Shown: positions 33,257 to 44,396 of the stretch, piece after piece
How positions within the stretch are numbered: the first letter of the stretch is position 1
Layout: the number at the start of each line of letters is the position of its first letter
DNA from: Lactarius indigo
Taxonomy: Eukaryota; Basidiomycota; Agaricomycetes; Russulales; Russulaceae
Length of the DNA stretch: 64,000 nt
Direction: 5' to 3'
Assembly: GCA_025766275.1 (NCBI GenBank)
Contig: JAFKAC010000007.1
Span: 992,001-1,056,000 of the forward strand
The notes under the pieces: generated by a model
Told to the model about the DNA's origin: nothing
What the model saw: only the letters and a program-made list of their open reading frames with translations
The model's database searches: none
Translations under genes and position numbers: made by a program

Positions 33257-33982
33257 TCAGGAAAAGACCCCTCGGGACTGCAGCCACGCAACCGCCCGAA
33301 CTGGGGACCCATCGCACCCGGTGATTCTCAGGGGGAGCACGCTGACAATTACCTCCGTTCCAGGTTCTGCAGTGTTTTTCTGCTCGGCCAGGAGCCCGTC
33401 CAAGTTGGTCAGGTTCTCGACGATAAGCCCACCCGCGCCCAAAATCGTCCTATGGACGCCAAAGTCAGGCGCGCCGTCGCCGTCGCCGGCGCTGGGACCG
33501 ACCATCGGGGATTGGTCGGGGCTCATCGTGTCCGTTCCGATGAGGCGCACGCCAAGAGCGATGAGGCGTTCCGCAACATCGGCCGCGAGCCACGGGTGGT
33601 CGAAGTAGCGGGTAGCATCGTCCCAGTAATGGCTCCAGCCCGTGTAGAAGAGCACCGCTGTGCCGGGACGAATTTGGTCGGCCAGTGGCTCGACGGAGTC
33701 CCAGGAGATGCACTCGCGGTCTTTTTTGTGGGAGACGTCTAGGACAAGCGCGGGAAGTATGAACGCGCTTGGCAGGAGTTGATCGATGGTCGCGCCACCC
33801 GCGATAAAGTGCGAGGGAGCATCGATATGCGTACCAACGTGCGATGAGCATGAGAGAGCATGGACGGAGTAGCCATCTCTGTCGACGGTGCAGGACTGTT
33901 GGCTTGAGAAGGGTGGATCGCCCGGATAGACAGGGACGTTCCGGTCGAGGGGTTGAGTGAGGTCGATCAATGTGGCTCCCAT
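33257..33982 (-). CDS. cyclase / kynurenine-formamidase-like metal hydrolase, paralogue 2
   Basis: Single-exon frame with LIDLTQPLDRNVPVYPGDPP at the N-terminus, the metal motif SHVGTHIDAPSHFIAG (about 33800-33845), AVLFYTGWSHYWDDATRYF, LIGTDTMSPDQSP, ILGAGGLIVENLTNLDGLL and SVLPLRITGCDGSPVRAVA. I choose Met at 33982 (MGATLIDLTQPL) over Met at 34015, because the upstream gene's stop codon (34002-34004) lies between the two. This leaves only 19 bp between the stop of the SLD7-like gene and this start. Clearly paralogous to 31624-32301 but diverged. Substrate unknown. Confidence 0.8.
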   Translation of the reverse strand: MGATLIDLTQPLDRNVPVYPGDPPFSSQQSCTVDRDGYSVHALSCSSHVGTHIDAPSHFIAGGATIDQLLPSAFILPALVLDVSHKKDRECISWDSVEPLADQIRPGTAVLFYTGWSHYWDDATRYFDHPWLAADVAERLIALGVRLIGTDTMSPDQSPMVGPSAGDGDGAPDFGVHRTILGAGGLIVENLTNLDGLLAEQKNTAEPGTEVIVSVLPLRITGCDGSPVRAVAWLQSRGVFS

Positions 33983-34001
33983 CAAGGTTTCCGCCGTCAG
34001 G

Positions 34002-35374
34002 CTAACCTTTCTCATTTAAGTTAGCGCTACTGCTACTTCTGCTACGCCCTTCCTGTGACCCACTCGACCCTCCAGCCATCGTTCCCTTTACATACATCTC
34101 TGCGTGCATTTTGGCGAACTTTTCCGCTGTACGACATTCTATGGCACGTGACTGCATCTGTGCTCTCTACAATGTCGCTCTTTAGCCATCGTCTCTGCTG
34201 ATGCCGAATTAGACGCACTAGAGCAAACTCGGTTCCGCGATATATGAAACCCCATATTTCCTTGAATTCCGCATCGGCCTTGTGAATCCCGTGCCTCGCG
34301 AGGCAATCACTCGCAGCGCGCTTAACCACCTGAAAGTATTTGTGTTCAATTAATAAGAAACGAAAACAAAGTAGGAACAACTAACTGCCTTGTTCGCCTT
34401 TTCGAGCTCCTTCGCTATATCGAGTGCCTTTCCCTTACCCTTCGGATCTGGGAGTGACGGAACCTTGAATACATCATCTTGTACAGTCTTCGCACGCGAT
34501 AGCAGCTTAGGTCTGTTGACATTCCCAATCACGCCTGCTGAAGGAATACGAGTTAGACCATCACGCGCGTTCTGCTGCATCACGTCTTCTTTTCGTCGTT
34601 TCAGGCGCGCAGAGGGAGAGCCCTCGGCGTGACGCTTCCTGGCATACATCTGTGTAGGGGGAAAGCGAGGAGAGGGGTCATCGGGACGGGGCGGTCTTGG
34701 TTGTTGCGTAGGAGGGACGGTGAGAATGCGGGCGGCACGGAGCTGTAGTATGGGGAGTTTATGGGGAGAAGTCGAAGAAGACGGTGCAAAAACGTCCGCT
34801 TCCAAAAGTTGGCCGTATATAAGAACGTCGGACGCGCCCTGACTATCTGTGTGGAGGTTGTTTGCCTCCATGAAAGCCTAGGAGAACAACGGGTGCGCAC
34901 CAGTGTCACCGAGCGCTACGCGGATGCCAATGTCAGTGTGGCCAAGAGGGGACGTAATTGGGGCCGAGCAGAGCTGGTTCTCGAAGTAGAGGCGGCTGAT
35001 GAATGCAGAAGGGTGGATATCTCTGTCATATGTCAGAGATGACGCTCTCTCCTTCCAATACGAGTAACCCACACGTCAACTTCACCCATCTTGTCCAGTC
35101 GGACAGCATCTACCCTAGTGGTACCAGACAGCACCAGCGAGCGTCCGCGCATGCTCTCCAGTGACAGTGCTAGAGGATTCTGGAGCAAACGTACGCTGGG
35201 GCTACGCGTGTTGTCGATGGGTACGGTGAAGGAGAAACCCTCGAGAAGCAGTCGTGAATCTGAGACTGAGAGAGAACCCCGAAAGAGAAGACGATGGCTT
35301 GGGGGAGTGAAGACATAGCTGGTGAGCTTGGCGGGTTCGTCGTGCTGTGGTATTGGGACTGACGCTGTGGCCAT
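34002..35374 (-). CDS. SLD7-like protein (C-terminal SLD7-type domain)
   Basis: Start MATASVPIPQHDEPAK at 35374. Exons read LTSYVFTPPSHRLLFRGSLS; then DIGIR joined by a short intron to AFMEANNLHTDSQGASDVLI; then a linker with RARTILTVP-like basic/proline stretches and KGKGKALDIAKELEKANKAV. The last exons give VKRAASDCLARHGIHKADAE and FKEIWGFIYRGTEFAL, joined by splice to MQSRAIECRTAEKFAKMHAE, ending NLNEKG and TAG at 34002-34004. The C-terminal pattern (HGI..., ..EFK.I...YRG..FAL) resembles the conserved C-terminal domain of the replication-initiation protein Sld7. The assignment rests on that block only. The exon 1 to 2 border is unresolved. Confidence 0.5.
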
Positions 35375-35568
35375 AGCAATCGATACACGCCCTTCGCACG
35401 CGGCGACCAACGCGTTATTTGTCCTTGTTGGGGAAACAACACCACAACACGCCTTTACCACGTCTTGTTGTGGTCTTCTTCGGGTCAACCTCATGGCCAA
35501 TCCGTTGTTAATCTCTTTAAAAAGATGGTCGCGATTGGGAAATTGGCACACCACCCTCACAACAAATC

Positions 35569-36357
35569 ATGTCCCCCTACAACTCGCTGCGCTCTGGTCC
35601 TGACCCCAACTTCCAGGACCAACAATCGGATATCACCCGCCGACCTTACGTCCGCCCGGAGTTGAAGCTCAGCATCACTCCCACCCCGAAGCATTGGGTT
35701 CTTACGTCCAAGGAAGAAGATCTTGACATCAACGAAGAAGACGGCTATGTCCTATCCGCAAACGGTGACGGCTCTGAATCAGGGGTCTTTATCCCGTGCG
35801 ACGCCCTGTCCGGAATCAGCAATGCGCGTCCGGGACGCCTACGCACCAAACCCCAAATACTGCATCGCCGACGTGTGTCTGGCATCGCAGTATCACCCAC
35901 ACTGAGCGACACGAACAGCCCTACAACAGTAAGCCTCTTTACACCATCCACGTCCCATCAAACGCTAACCCCCCGACCCTAGCCCTTCTCCGGTTCTCGC
36001 ATCCGCCATCTGCTTCCTTCCACTCCCTCTACTCCCGACACGGACTTCAGGAAACTTTGCAATAGCGTGCGACTGGTCGATGCCCCACCCATCGCCACTC
36101 GTAGCAAGCTTAAGGACGCACCCGGGATGTCTCTGGTCTCGCCTCCAACCGCGCCAGCGCTGTCCCGTACGCCTTCTACTCCACGTCAGTTACGGCCCGT
36201 ACTTTACGTGAAGACAAGCTCCCCTGTTGGCACCAGTCCGCCGCCCCCTACACCCGCGCTACCCTCCCCACAGTTCCGGCCCTCTGGGCGGCTACCGAAG
36301 CGCCCGCCGATCCCAGTCTGGGCCCCCGAGCACTATCCCCGTGCTGTTGCCGTTTGA
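35569..36357 (+). CDS. disordered fungal protein of unknown function
   Basis: The proposed CDS is join(35569-35928, 35983-36357), 244 aa, with a 54-bp intron (GTAAGCCTC ... GACCCTAG). Starts MSPYNSLRSGPDPNFQDQ. Contains LKLSITPTPKHWVLTSKEED (a basic/acidic switch), then Ser/Thr/Pro-rich sequence with RTPSTPRQLRPVLYV and a C-terminal LPKRPPIPVWAPEHYPRA. No domain recognised; likely disordered. Divergent from the SLD7-like gene with 194 bp between starts, suggesting a shared promoter. Confidence 0.6.
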
Positions 36358-36923
36358 TCCCGGATCACTGGCCTCTTCTCGTTGTTTTATCTTACGGCGC
36401 TCGAGCCATATATATTTCTATGTTGTACTACCTCTGTACTCACATTGTATCGATATTGCACCCGCGGCTCGCAGATCAGCACGTCGTGGGTCATCCTTCA
36501 ATTTAGCCGTTGTTGTTGCAGACCCCTCGAATTGTATAGTGCGAGACTCTACTTTGATGGCTGCGACCTCGGGATCATGACCATTCGGATATATCGGAGT
36601 CACTGCAAAGCTAACTTGATACGGTTATAAGTATTTACGGGCCAATCGCAGGCTGCCACAAAAGCAAAGAGACACGAAGCTAAACCAAGTTTTTGCATAT
36701 GGGGGACGACCAAGCTCAAGAATTGCCGAAAAGTAAAACATGAGAAGTTGTGGGGACCAGAAAATTGGCGACGGCATACGACAGGAACCAAGACATCAAC
36801 ATCATACGGGTACAAAGTAATAAGTAAGAAAACGTGAGGTCCATGCAGGGTTGTGAACGATGAGCGATTTAGACATGATGTGGAGACGAAATAACAAGAT
36901 GCTTCGAGAAAGTGAGGAATTTT
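36358..36923. other. intergenic, nothing recognised
   Basis: 3' flanks of two convergent genes. Only short ORFs. Confidence 0.4.
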
Positions 36924-38900
36924 TCACCATTGCGCATGGCGGATGCCCGTCGAACCTGTGATGACGGGCACATTCGCGAATGCGGCGCGGTGTGGTTGAT
37001 GCAAATAAAGATGCTGGTGTTGATGTTGATATTGATGATGATGTTGCTGCTGCTGGTGAGGGAGCGCACCCGCGAACGGAAGTGACGCTTGGGGATACCC
37101 CGCGCGGGGAGGGTACCCGCGATACGGTGGCTGTCCAAACGACATCACAGGCGCAGGTGCATATGGCGGTAGGGGGTGCCCGGGGAACGGATAAAACGCA
37201 GGCGGCGGGAACGTGAACGTGCCAACGGTCGCCGGCACAGCGAGCTGCACGCCCTGGGCGGGGCGATGGCCGTGGCCACGGCGTAGGGGTACCACGGAGG
37301 CCGCCGTATGCGCGATCGCCGTTGTTGGGGGGGACGCCTCGGCCCGACCGGATGCGCGCCGAGCGTGCTTGCTTTGCGCCGCCGGCTTTCTCTTCGAGTC
37401 GCGCGGCGGCCTCGGCACGAGCGCGGCGAAGGTCACCTCTTCGCTGTCGGATAGCTCCGACTCGTCTGTGGGGTTGCGTGGACCGTCGACGTAGCCCGGG
37501 TGATCCTTCGCCTTCGCTGTGGGGTACTCGGCGTCATCGGCTAGACGGATCCAGCCATCGCTGCCCTTCTGGAAGAGCTGCTTGACGGTTGCGTTGTTCA
37601 GACCGCCTTGCCGGTTCTTCGTCGCGGGTGGGCTCGGATTGCCGTTTCCGTGTGCACTGGAGGCCCTCGTGCGCCCTCGCGGAACGGCGGCGGAACGCAA
37701 TCTGTCAACGATCTCCCGGGTGCGTGAGTGCTGCCTCACCAGACGGTCAGAAGACGTGACGAGGAAATGCGGGATCTCTGCATCCTCCGACGGGGTCGAC
37801 TCGGACACAAACTCGAGGTCGTAATCTTCCTTGTGGATGTCTCCACCGGGTGGCAGAGAGCTGCATCGCGTATGGGAAGACTCCGTGAGCAGTTCGTCAG
37901 AGGTGGGAGGCGATCCGGACGAGTACGATATTGAAGGCGACGACGGAATGCGAGGAATGTGGAATTTGGGTGCGGTGCCTGTCAGCGAGTCGGACTTGTT
38001 GCAATTCAGATATGGCGCCAGTAACGTACCAGTGGCCCTGCCGTCATCTTCGGCGTTACCTGTGAATATGGGCGGGGGCTTGGGGGTGGCAGGGAGCGCC
38101 TCTGATGCCACCGATTGCTCCGAGTCGGTGAGGTCGATGACCTCCCGCGAAAAGCGAGAGGACTTCTTTCGCGGCGGATCGAGTTCGAGGTCGAGTATGG
38201 AGGTGATACTTTCTGCTGGCGGCGGATCCGCGCTTATATCTGGGCGGAAGATCATTGCATCGCGAGGTGCGATTCTGTGACCGTCCAAGACAGAGGCGGT
38301 GTATTCGTTCCAAAGACCTTCTGGGTTTTCGATGGGGGGCGAGTCGGAGAGCAGGAGTGAGACGCGTCGTGCTAGAAGCGCAATATCACCCGCTTCTGCC
38401 GCGTGGTGACCCGGCGTGGTAATCCCCACAGCGCGTTCGAGTTCGTCCACCATGTCCATGACCATCTTTGCACCGACCAGTCCCATGTTCAATTCCTGGT
38501 CTCCTCGAACTCCGAATTCTTCCGTCACATTGCAACAAAGTAGCCCTCCGTCGCCCTGACAGCTCCCGCAACACACCTTTGCTCCCCGTACGTTTTTGAC
38601 AAGGCGGAGCAAAAATTCGTGCCAGTAGTGGGAGTTCCGCGCCGCTATTTCATGTCGACGTGGCAGCCTGGACCGGTGGGGTTCTCGGTCGATCCAGGAT
38701 AAAGGGCATGGGGCTAGGCTGAGCGGTGTGTGCCACCAATCATCCGCAATCACCTCCCAGTCTGCATCGTCGAAAGAAATAGAATCGTCCGGCATCAGAT
38801 GAGATGGGGGGCTGCAGGATGACGGAGAAAGAGAAAGAGTGTCACCCAGTGAGCCCCAAAAGGAAAGGAGGTGCAGGTGGTGCTCACAAGGTTGGGTCAT
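36924..38900 (-). CDS. large disordered single-exon protein, unknown function
   Basis: 658 codons from 38900 with no intron; MPDDSISFDDADWEVIADDW at 38792 is a plausible true start. A folded-looking N-terminal part (HEFLLRLVKNVRGAKVCCGS, NMGLVGAKMVMDMVDELERA) is followed by acidic and Ser-rich sequence (VIDLTDSEQS). Then comes WIRLADDAEYPTAKAKDHPG and a Pro/Tyr/Gly-rich tail (FPPPAFYPFPGHPLPPYAPA) with a Gln/His run (HQQQQHHHQYQHQHQH) near 37010-37060. Ends RHAQW. No known domain. The tail suggests condensation or RNA/protein-binding behaviour, but that is inference. Confidence 0.65.
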   Translation of the reverse strand: MTQPCEHHLHLLSFWGSLGDTLSLSPSSCSPPSHLMPDDSISFDDADWEVIADDWWHTPLSLAPCPLSWIDREPHRSRLPRRHEIAARNSHYWHEFLLRLVKNVRGAKVCCGSCQGDGGLLCCNVTEEFGVRGDQELNMGLVGAKMVMDMVDELERAVGITTPGHHAAEAGDIALLARRVSLLLSDSPPIENPEGLWNEYTASVLDGHRIAPRDAMIFRPDISADPPPAESITSILDLELDPPRKKSSRFSREVIDLTDSEQSVASEALPATPKPPPIFTGNAEDDGRATGTLLAPYLNCNKSDSLTGTAPKFHIPRIPSSPSISYSSGSPPTSDELLTESSHTRCSSLPPGGDIHKEDYDLEFVSESTPSEDAEIPHFLVTSSDRLVRQHSRTREIVDRLRSAAVPRGRTRASSAHGNGNPSPPATKNRQGGLNNATVKQLFQKGSDGWIRLADDAEYPTAKAKDHPGYVDGPRNPTDESELSDSEEVTFAALVPRPPRDSKRKPAAQSKHARRASGRAEASPPTTAIAHTAASVVPLRRGHGHRPAQGVQLAVPATVGTFTFPPPAFYPFPGHPLPPYAPAPVMSFGQPPYRGYPPRAGYPQASLPFAGALPHQQQQHHHQYQHQHQHLYLHQPHRAAFANVPVITGSTGIRHAQW

Positions 38901-39219
38901 GCAGCCGAACAGCCGCCACCGGGAAAGGAGACAGTCAGGGCAGACGATGACAACGATGGCGGCGATTATTGTCGGATGTTTAGGCGTGCATGTGTACGAG
39001 GGCAGGTGCCCACGAAGCGGTTACCCACGCTGAGCTGGCCCCGGCTTGACTAGCTTGACTACTTACAGACCACGCCGCGCGCTCATTCATCTTAACCGGC
39101 CCACGCCGGGCTCACTCTTCACACACTCCAATCAACAGCTTGTGGGTGGGACATTCTCCGATTGGGACCAACGTAAACAATAAACAAAATTAAATGAGAA
39201 GTAATGAAACAACGAGCTT
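38901..39219. other. intergenic, nothing recognised
   Basis: Promoter side of the 658-codon gene and 3' side of the next gene. Confidence 0.4.
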
Positions 39220-40218
39220 TTAGATGATTTCCTCGACACAGATGCTGATCTCTTTCGTGACAAAGATTTCGATGACATCGATGCCTTCAGTGGGGTCCCT
39301 CTCCGGAATCCAATTGTCGACCGAGAACGCCTGCAAGATGGGAGATGTTGGGCGCGAGATGGGGCTCGTGGAGCGCGAAGGAACAGGTGACGTGGGGTTT
39401 AGAGCACGAAGTTGACGACTGACGTTTGAGAACATCGCATGACACGTAGGCGGACTCGTGGGAGGCGGAAAGGCGTTCGATGACCGAAGAAGAGGGCTTG
39501 TGGGGCAGGACATCGGATATAAATGATCAGAAGTTGAACAGCCATCGAAGTGGTCATAGAGTGGCCCTGACGCCTGAGAACGTGCTTGCTGTTCTTCAGT
39601 GTTAGGGGAAGCCATTTGCCAAAAGTGACGGTCTCCAGGACCCGACAGAGGGCTGAGAGCCGGCGAGATCGGCGACGGGCTGCTGGGCCGTGAAAAAACT
39701 TTCGCAGGGCCATCATTTTGTTGGAGAAGTGACTGCATTGATAGCATGAACGTATTGGGGACTCTGGGTATTGGAGCAACGGGGGATGGCAGGGCATTTT
39801 CTGAGGTTTGAAGCGATTTTGAGTCGTACTCGGACGAAACCAACGAATCCTTATCGAGCGCGTCAGGAAGAGTAAATCTATCTTCCATAGGCCGATTGTA
39901 CGGCTGGGTTCTCGGGGGAAAGACGGGGGAGAGTGGTAGTGGGACGTTTGAAGCAGTGCATGGTGAGGAGTTGAAAAGAGGGATAAACTTAAGAGCTGAA
40001 CGCGCCGCGGTGAGAAGAGGGGACTGGGGTCTTTCTATCGAAGAAGCCTCTTGAACGGCTGACGGGATATCACTTTGGGCGCTGCCCGTGTCAGAGGTGT
40101 CATTCTCTTCGTAAGCGGGCTATAAAAATGATGAGTACATGGACGTAAAACGAGAACGCTATGAACTGACGGAGAGGCGTTTGGAAGGATCATAGCGTTG
40201 GGCGTCCATGGCATTCAT
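39220..40218 (-). CDS. Ser/Pro-rich protein of unknown function
   Basis: The proposed CDS is complement(39220-40119, 40171-40218), 315 aa. Exon 1 encodes MNAMDAQRYDPSKRLS. A 51-bp intron (GTCAGTTC ... TTTATAG) joins it in frame to PAYEENDTSDTGSAQSDIPS. The rest is rich in SP/TP pairs (RPSSPSPISPALSPLSGP, SPVPSRSTSPISRPTSPI), possible proline-directed kinase sites. It ends with a hydrophobic-acidic segment (DVIEIFVTKEISICVEEII). No domain recognised. Confidence 0.55.
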
Positions 40219-41124
40219 TCCGGAGTTACTGTATACTTAAGAGCAGGGGTGTGTAGGGACATAGCATAGAAGGTGGGGCTTATATGAAGCCTGGATTCGT
40301 GTTGTGGTTGCTGAACGGAGCTCCAACCATGCCATAGCCAGCCACAGACACGGTCGAGGAAAAGCACGCTGCGGTTGCTTTGTGTCGTGAGGGCCGGATG
40401 TGATCTATGAAGAAAAGGCCATACAGAGTAGTTCGAATGCCGCTAATAGAGTGGCATCCGGCTGTGATATAAGGCGAAGAGATGTAGGGATAGCCAGCAG
40501 CCCGAGATCAACGCCACGCGACGATCGAGACATGCCAAAAGAGGTGAGTAAACACGGTGTGGTATGACCATCTGAGCTGACACAGCGTGCGGACATCTCG
40601 CATACAGTGCACAAATAGCGATAGGGACGATGATAGAATCTCTGTCATGAGCGATAGTCCACAAAGCGGCCCCGGAGATAGTGAAGATGCGGTCATCCTG
40701 ACTGCGCGTCGTGTGAGGATTATTCGCTGTTGCCAGGGGAAACAAACCACACTCCCTTCGGTGCGTCTGAAGTTCACAGTTATGCATCACGCGCAGCTGA
40801 CGATAGGTATTAGCGCACGATGTGGAAAGTTCAAACGGACGAACGTTGAACCCTTTTTGAACTGGCCGAAGCTAGCGACCGTACCGAGCGTTACTAGTTT
40901 CTTTTTTTTGCACACTTTTGCCTGGCTGTAGGTCTCTGGTAAAATTATGGCTTCTTGTTCGTTCCCTGAATAGAAGGTGTCCATTGGGTTTACCAAGGGC
41001 GGTTCCCGAGTCCGACTCTGGAGACTGTCTGGAGGATATAGGGTGTCGACGGTTCATCGGCCCGATATCCGAATAGGCTTATACGGCGCTTATGGTTACT
41101 GTAGTACTGAACTCATCACATTCA
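40219..41124. other. intergenic, no confident gene
   Basis: About 0.9 kb of short ORFs on both strands upstream of the LYR gene. Nothing recognisable. Confidence 0.4.
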
Positions 41125-41726
41125 ATGGGTCTTGCGACCCCTCGTCACAGGCTGCCTCCTTCTTTTACAAGCCTCTACCGTCTATTGTTGCGTACATCTT
41201 CTGTGGCTGTTCTACACCACAAGGCAGCGACTCGCTATGTCAGAACCCTCTGGAAACCCACTTTCCGCGAAGCTGGAACGGTCATTCTCAGACTTCAAAA
41301 TCCAACACTGGCAACTGCGGAGAAGGCTCAACTCGAAAAGTGGTTGTGCCTATGGGAGTCAAGCGGTGTGTACCCAAGAAGTTCGCGCATTGAGTTGATC
41401 GTCAGACTCGTTTAGTGGACAGGACGCTTTCGTTGCTTTCCACATCTGCCCAATCCCGGGGTCTGGCACATAAACTCACACGTAATCTCGCTTTTCTAAA
41501 TTTTGGCTTTCATCAATATCAAGAAAGCGTCCGTTTCGGCTCCAAACTACCATGGAACCCGCAGCAGCAAGAATACAAACCTGCTCGCCAGGCGCGTCCC
41601 TCCCAGATAGAAGTCGAAAAATTCGATAGTCAATGTTGGGGGGCGTTGGAAGAGACCGCGAGGATGGCCGAAGGAAAAAGTAGACTCTCGCTTGGCAAAA
41701 TAGCGTTCCGTCGGCGAGGGGCCTAG
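41125..41726 (+). CDS. LYR-motif (Complex1_LYR-type) mitochondrial protein
   Basis: The proposed CDS is join(41125-41365, 41416-41726), 183 aa, with a 50-bp intron (GTGTGTACC ... TCGTTTAG) that restores the frame (LWESS then VDRTLSLL). The N-terminus has MGLATPRHRLPPSFTSLYR with the Leu-Tyr-Arg motif followed by LLLRTSSVAVLHHKAATRYV and a distal RTLWKPTFREAG, the usual LYR helix pattern. Exon 2 has STSAQSRGLAHKLTRNLAFL and a basic C-terminus (LGKIAFRRRGA). LYR proteins act in mitochondria as assembly factors or subunits (respiratory complexes, Fe-S delivery, ribosome). Which member this is cannot be told. Confidence 0.65.
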
Positions 41727-42033
41727 TGCTTGTGGTTTGTGGTCAATCGCTTAAACGCTTTTCAAATATGATACCCATCAGCTTTGTTGAAGGATAGGAA
41801 TCAATTGAAACTGCGCTTTTCTCTCGTGCCCTTCTCTTCCACGACCGCTCGCAGTCTATTTGGTGTACCACACCAACAAGCCGTCCACAAATACTGGGGT
41901 TATCACGATGCGACATGCTAGTCAATTGTGGTTTTGGAGCTCTTATATATATCTTTTGTTGCAGCTCACCTCGTTCTGTATTCGAAAACGATCCAGATAC
42001 TCTATTTGCATCCGCTTCTCGGCGCATTCTACT

Positions 42034-43151
42034 ATGTCTCTGGCTGTCCCAGATTCCCTTCTTGTCCCACCCGCCGTCAATGCGCGTCGCCGCCTCCACC
42101 GCCGTTCCAGCTGTTCGTCGATACCGCGCTCAGTAAGCGCTTGCAGCTCTGTCTGGGCCTTTGACTTGAGCAGCGAAGATTTACGTGTTCCAGCGGACCC
42201 CGGAGAGGTGGAAATGTACATGGCTCCTCTGTTCCGCGGACTCGAGGGACTCCGAGAGGCGCATGACGAACCTTCAGAGCCGGCGTCTGTGGCCCATCGC
42301 GACGGTGTCAATTATGGAGCAAAGTCATCTCACTACGACGACAGTCGCTCAGAAAACCTTTCGAACTATCAATTTGACATCGCTGGCCAGGACCATGAGA
42401 GCTCAGAGCAACCAAGCACTTCCGAGGCCGCCCCCTCCCGGGAGCGGTCTCCAGCACCCTTTCAACGAGACCCGCCAGTCATACCAAAGCAACCACGGTC
42501 GGATCATCTAGCCCGAGAGCAACCTCTTCCCGTGCAGACCCCACCTGTACCTGCATTTCCTCGACCTCTTCTGCTCGTGGAAGCGGTCAGACAAGACCCT
42601 CCGATCACTGGGACCCGACCACTCCGGATCGACCGTTCGAAGAAGCGTCAAGAGCTAGGCGCCGGCGGCCCTCAACGGGCGCCACGAGCGGATGCCCCTT
42701 ATGTGCGTCCACCTGCGCGGTCCATCCACAGAGCCGCTACACAAGTCAACCTACGCGAAGCCTATAGGCGAGCTAGCCCGCATTCAGCAGACAGAGTAGG
42801 TCAAGCTAGGCTTATTCCTGTCGCTCGGCCTCCTCCCCTCGGACCGCTTCCCGAGATCCCTGATTCAAGTATGAACAAGGTATTATCAGACATCCGCTGC
42901 TTGTCATGTCCGCTTACTGAATACCCTGCGTACCACAGGTAGTCCCCGTTGCCACTCTATTTCCAACTGGCCTCATTCCACTGGAACATGCAAAAGATAA
43001 ATTCAGGCATGCTCATTGTCTGGATCGACTGCCGCCTCCGACACAGAACCAATCGGACGTTACCAACCCCCCAACGCCATCTTCTGGCAATCGCAGCCCG
43101 CGCACACTTGGCTGGTCATTCAGTCGTGCATTTAGGAAACAGAAAGCCTGA
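42034..43151 (+). CDS. disordered Pro/Arg-rich protein, unknown function
   Basis: The proposed CDS is join(42034-42879, 42939-43151), 352 aa, with a 59-bp intron (GTATTATC ... ACCACAG) joining SSMNK to VVPVATLFPTGLIPL. Start chosen at MSLAVPDSLLVPPAVNARRR; the upstream 58 codons have the look of 5' UTR. Arg/Pro-rich stretches (RDPPVIPKQPRSDHLAREQP) and a basic C-terminus (RTLGWSFSRAFRKQKA). No domain recognised. Confidence 0.55.
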
Positions 43152-43466
43152 GAGTGAAACAATCCAAGAATTTAGCGCGCTATTTCACAATAACAATATG
43201 TCCAGTATGTATACCACCCAAGCAGATTGACTTTTGGCCAAATGTAGCTCCATTCATGTATTCACAATGTTTACATCTCGCTGTATGTGTATTACTATGT
43301 CGTTCACCTCATGGAATAGTTTCAAGGTCTATGCAAAATGTGGATGAAAGCAACAGTGACCCTTCGCTTCTGGCAAACATCTTGGTGAATATGAATGTAG
43401 ATTTTGTTTGTTTAAAAAACGGAATGTGAATTTTTTTTTAATTATATGATAACGTTGGGCGGATAA

Positions 43467-43917
43467 CCGCGATGTAGTGTTGCCGCAAGCCAATGCAGGC
43501 CAATCCAAGTTGGTAACTTGGTTTCAACTTGCACCGTCAAGCTGACACCAGTGTAACTTGCAAGTTCGGGGCTTCTGGGCTGCTGTTTCTGCAGCCAATG
43601 AAAACGATGGAAACAATGCAAATTTTGAGGTAAAACTTCTCACGGCAAATACCAAGGCAAATACCAAGGCAAATACCAAGGCAAACACAATAAACATCAT
43701 CACGTGCATCGATAGTTATCGGGCGAGTACTTAATTATTATTAAGGATAGATATGTCCCAATACGGGTTTAAGCGTGCGGGAAAGTTTCTTCCGATGACT
43801 TGCAAGTCGCACCGGTGTGTAACTTGGCGGTGCAAGTTACTACAAGTTCCATAATTTCCAAGTCAAATTCAAGTCACACTAGTGTCAACTTGAACTTACG
43901 ACAACACTACCGCGATG
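43467..43917. mobile_element. 435-bp hAT MITE with 8-bp target duplication
   Basis: The element at 43475-43909 has terminal inverted repeats TAGTGTTGCCGCAAG and CTTACGACAACACTA (13 of 15 matching), flanked by perfect 8-bp repeats CCGCGATG (43467-43474 and 43910-43917). It is non-coding. It contains repeated CAAGTT/AACTTG motifs near both ends and a three-unit 12-bp tandem repeat (AAATACCAAGGC, about 43646-43682). The first 8 bases equal the right end of the 14.7-kb hAT, but the inner parts differ, so it belongs to a related rather than the same family. Confidence 0.9.
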
Positions 43918-44396
43918 TGGGCTCCCAACGTCATCTGTTGATGTATCTATCAATCTATTATCTCAGTACGGGCTCGTGGTGTTGTCCAACCTGGGCCTGG
44001 CCGCACACTGAGACTATCTGGTTATCCACTTATTATTCTTGCTCCCACATTGGGGCTATGTGGGCCAAATATGACAATCCATTGATTGGAACTACATGGC
44101 AGCCATGAGACCCTGCGGTTGCAGAGTAGTGGGGGCGGGTGCAATATGGTTCGATAGTACAATCGTGACAGTGAGTTTTTTCCCAGGTCTTGTCATGAAT
44201 GCGCATCAGACACACCAATGCTGTTCCGCGTCCCTGAGGACGTACAACGCCCAAAGCTCAAGGCAGTGTACCAAAATTCTCCATGGAGTATCCATCGACT
44301 TTGAAAAAGACAAACTGGGCACTAGAGTACCCAGGTAAATATCATATAAGCACTTTGACGTGCTGCTGGCCTGTCTATCCTACTTCTCCCACTCCT
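43918..44396. other. 5' flank of the receptor gene
   Basis: No gene seen. ORFs here lack motifs. Confidence 0.35.

Noticed and set aside
36980..38360. Long plus-strand ORFs opposite the 658-codon gene
   Set aside because: Mirror frames of a GC-rich coding region; no start context or motif of their own.
43640..43690. 12-bp repeats as a CRISPR array
   Set aside because: Three contiguous units without spacers, eukaryotic context, inside a MITE: a simple tandem repeat.
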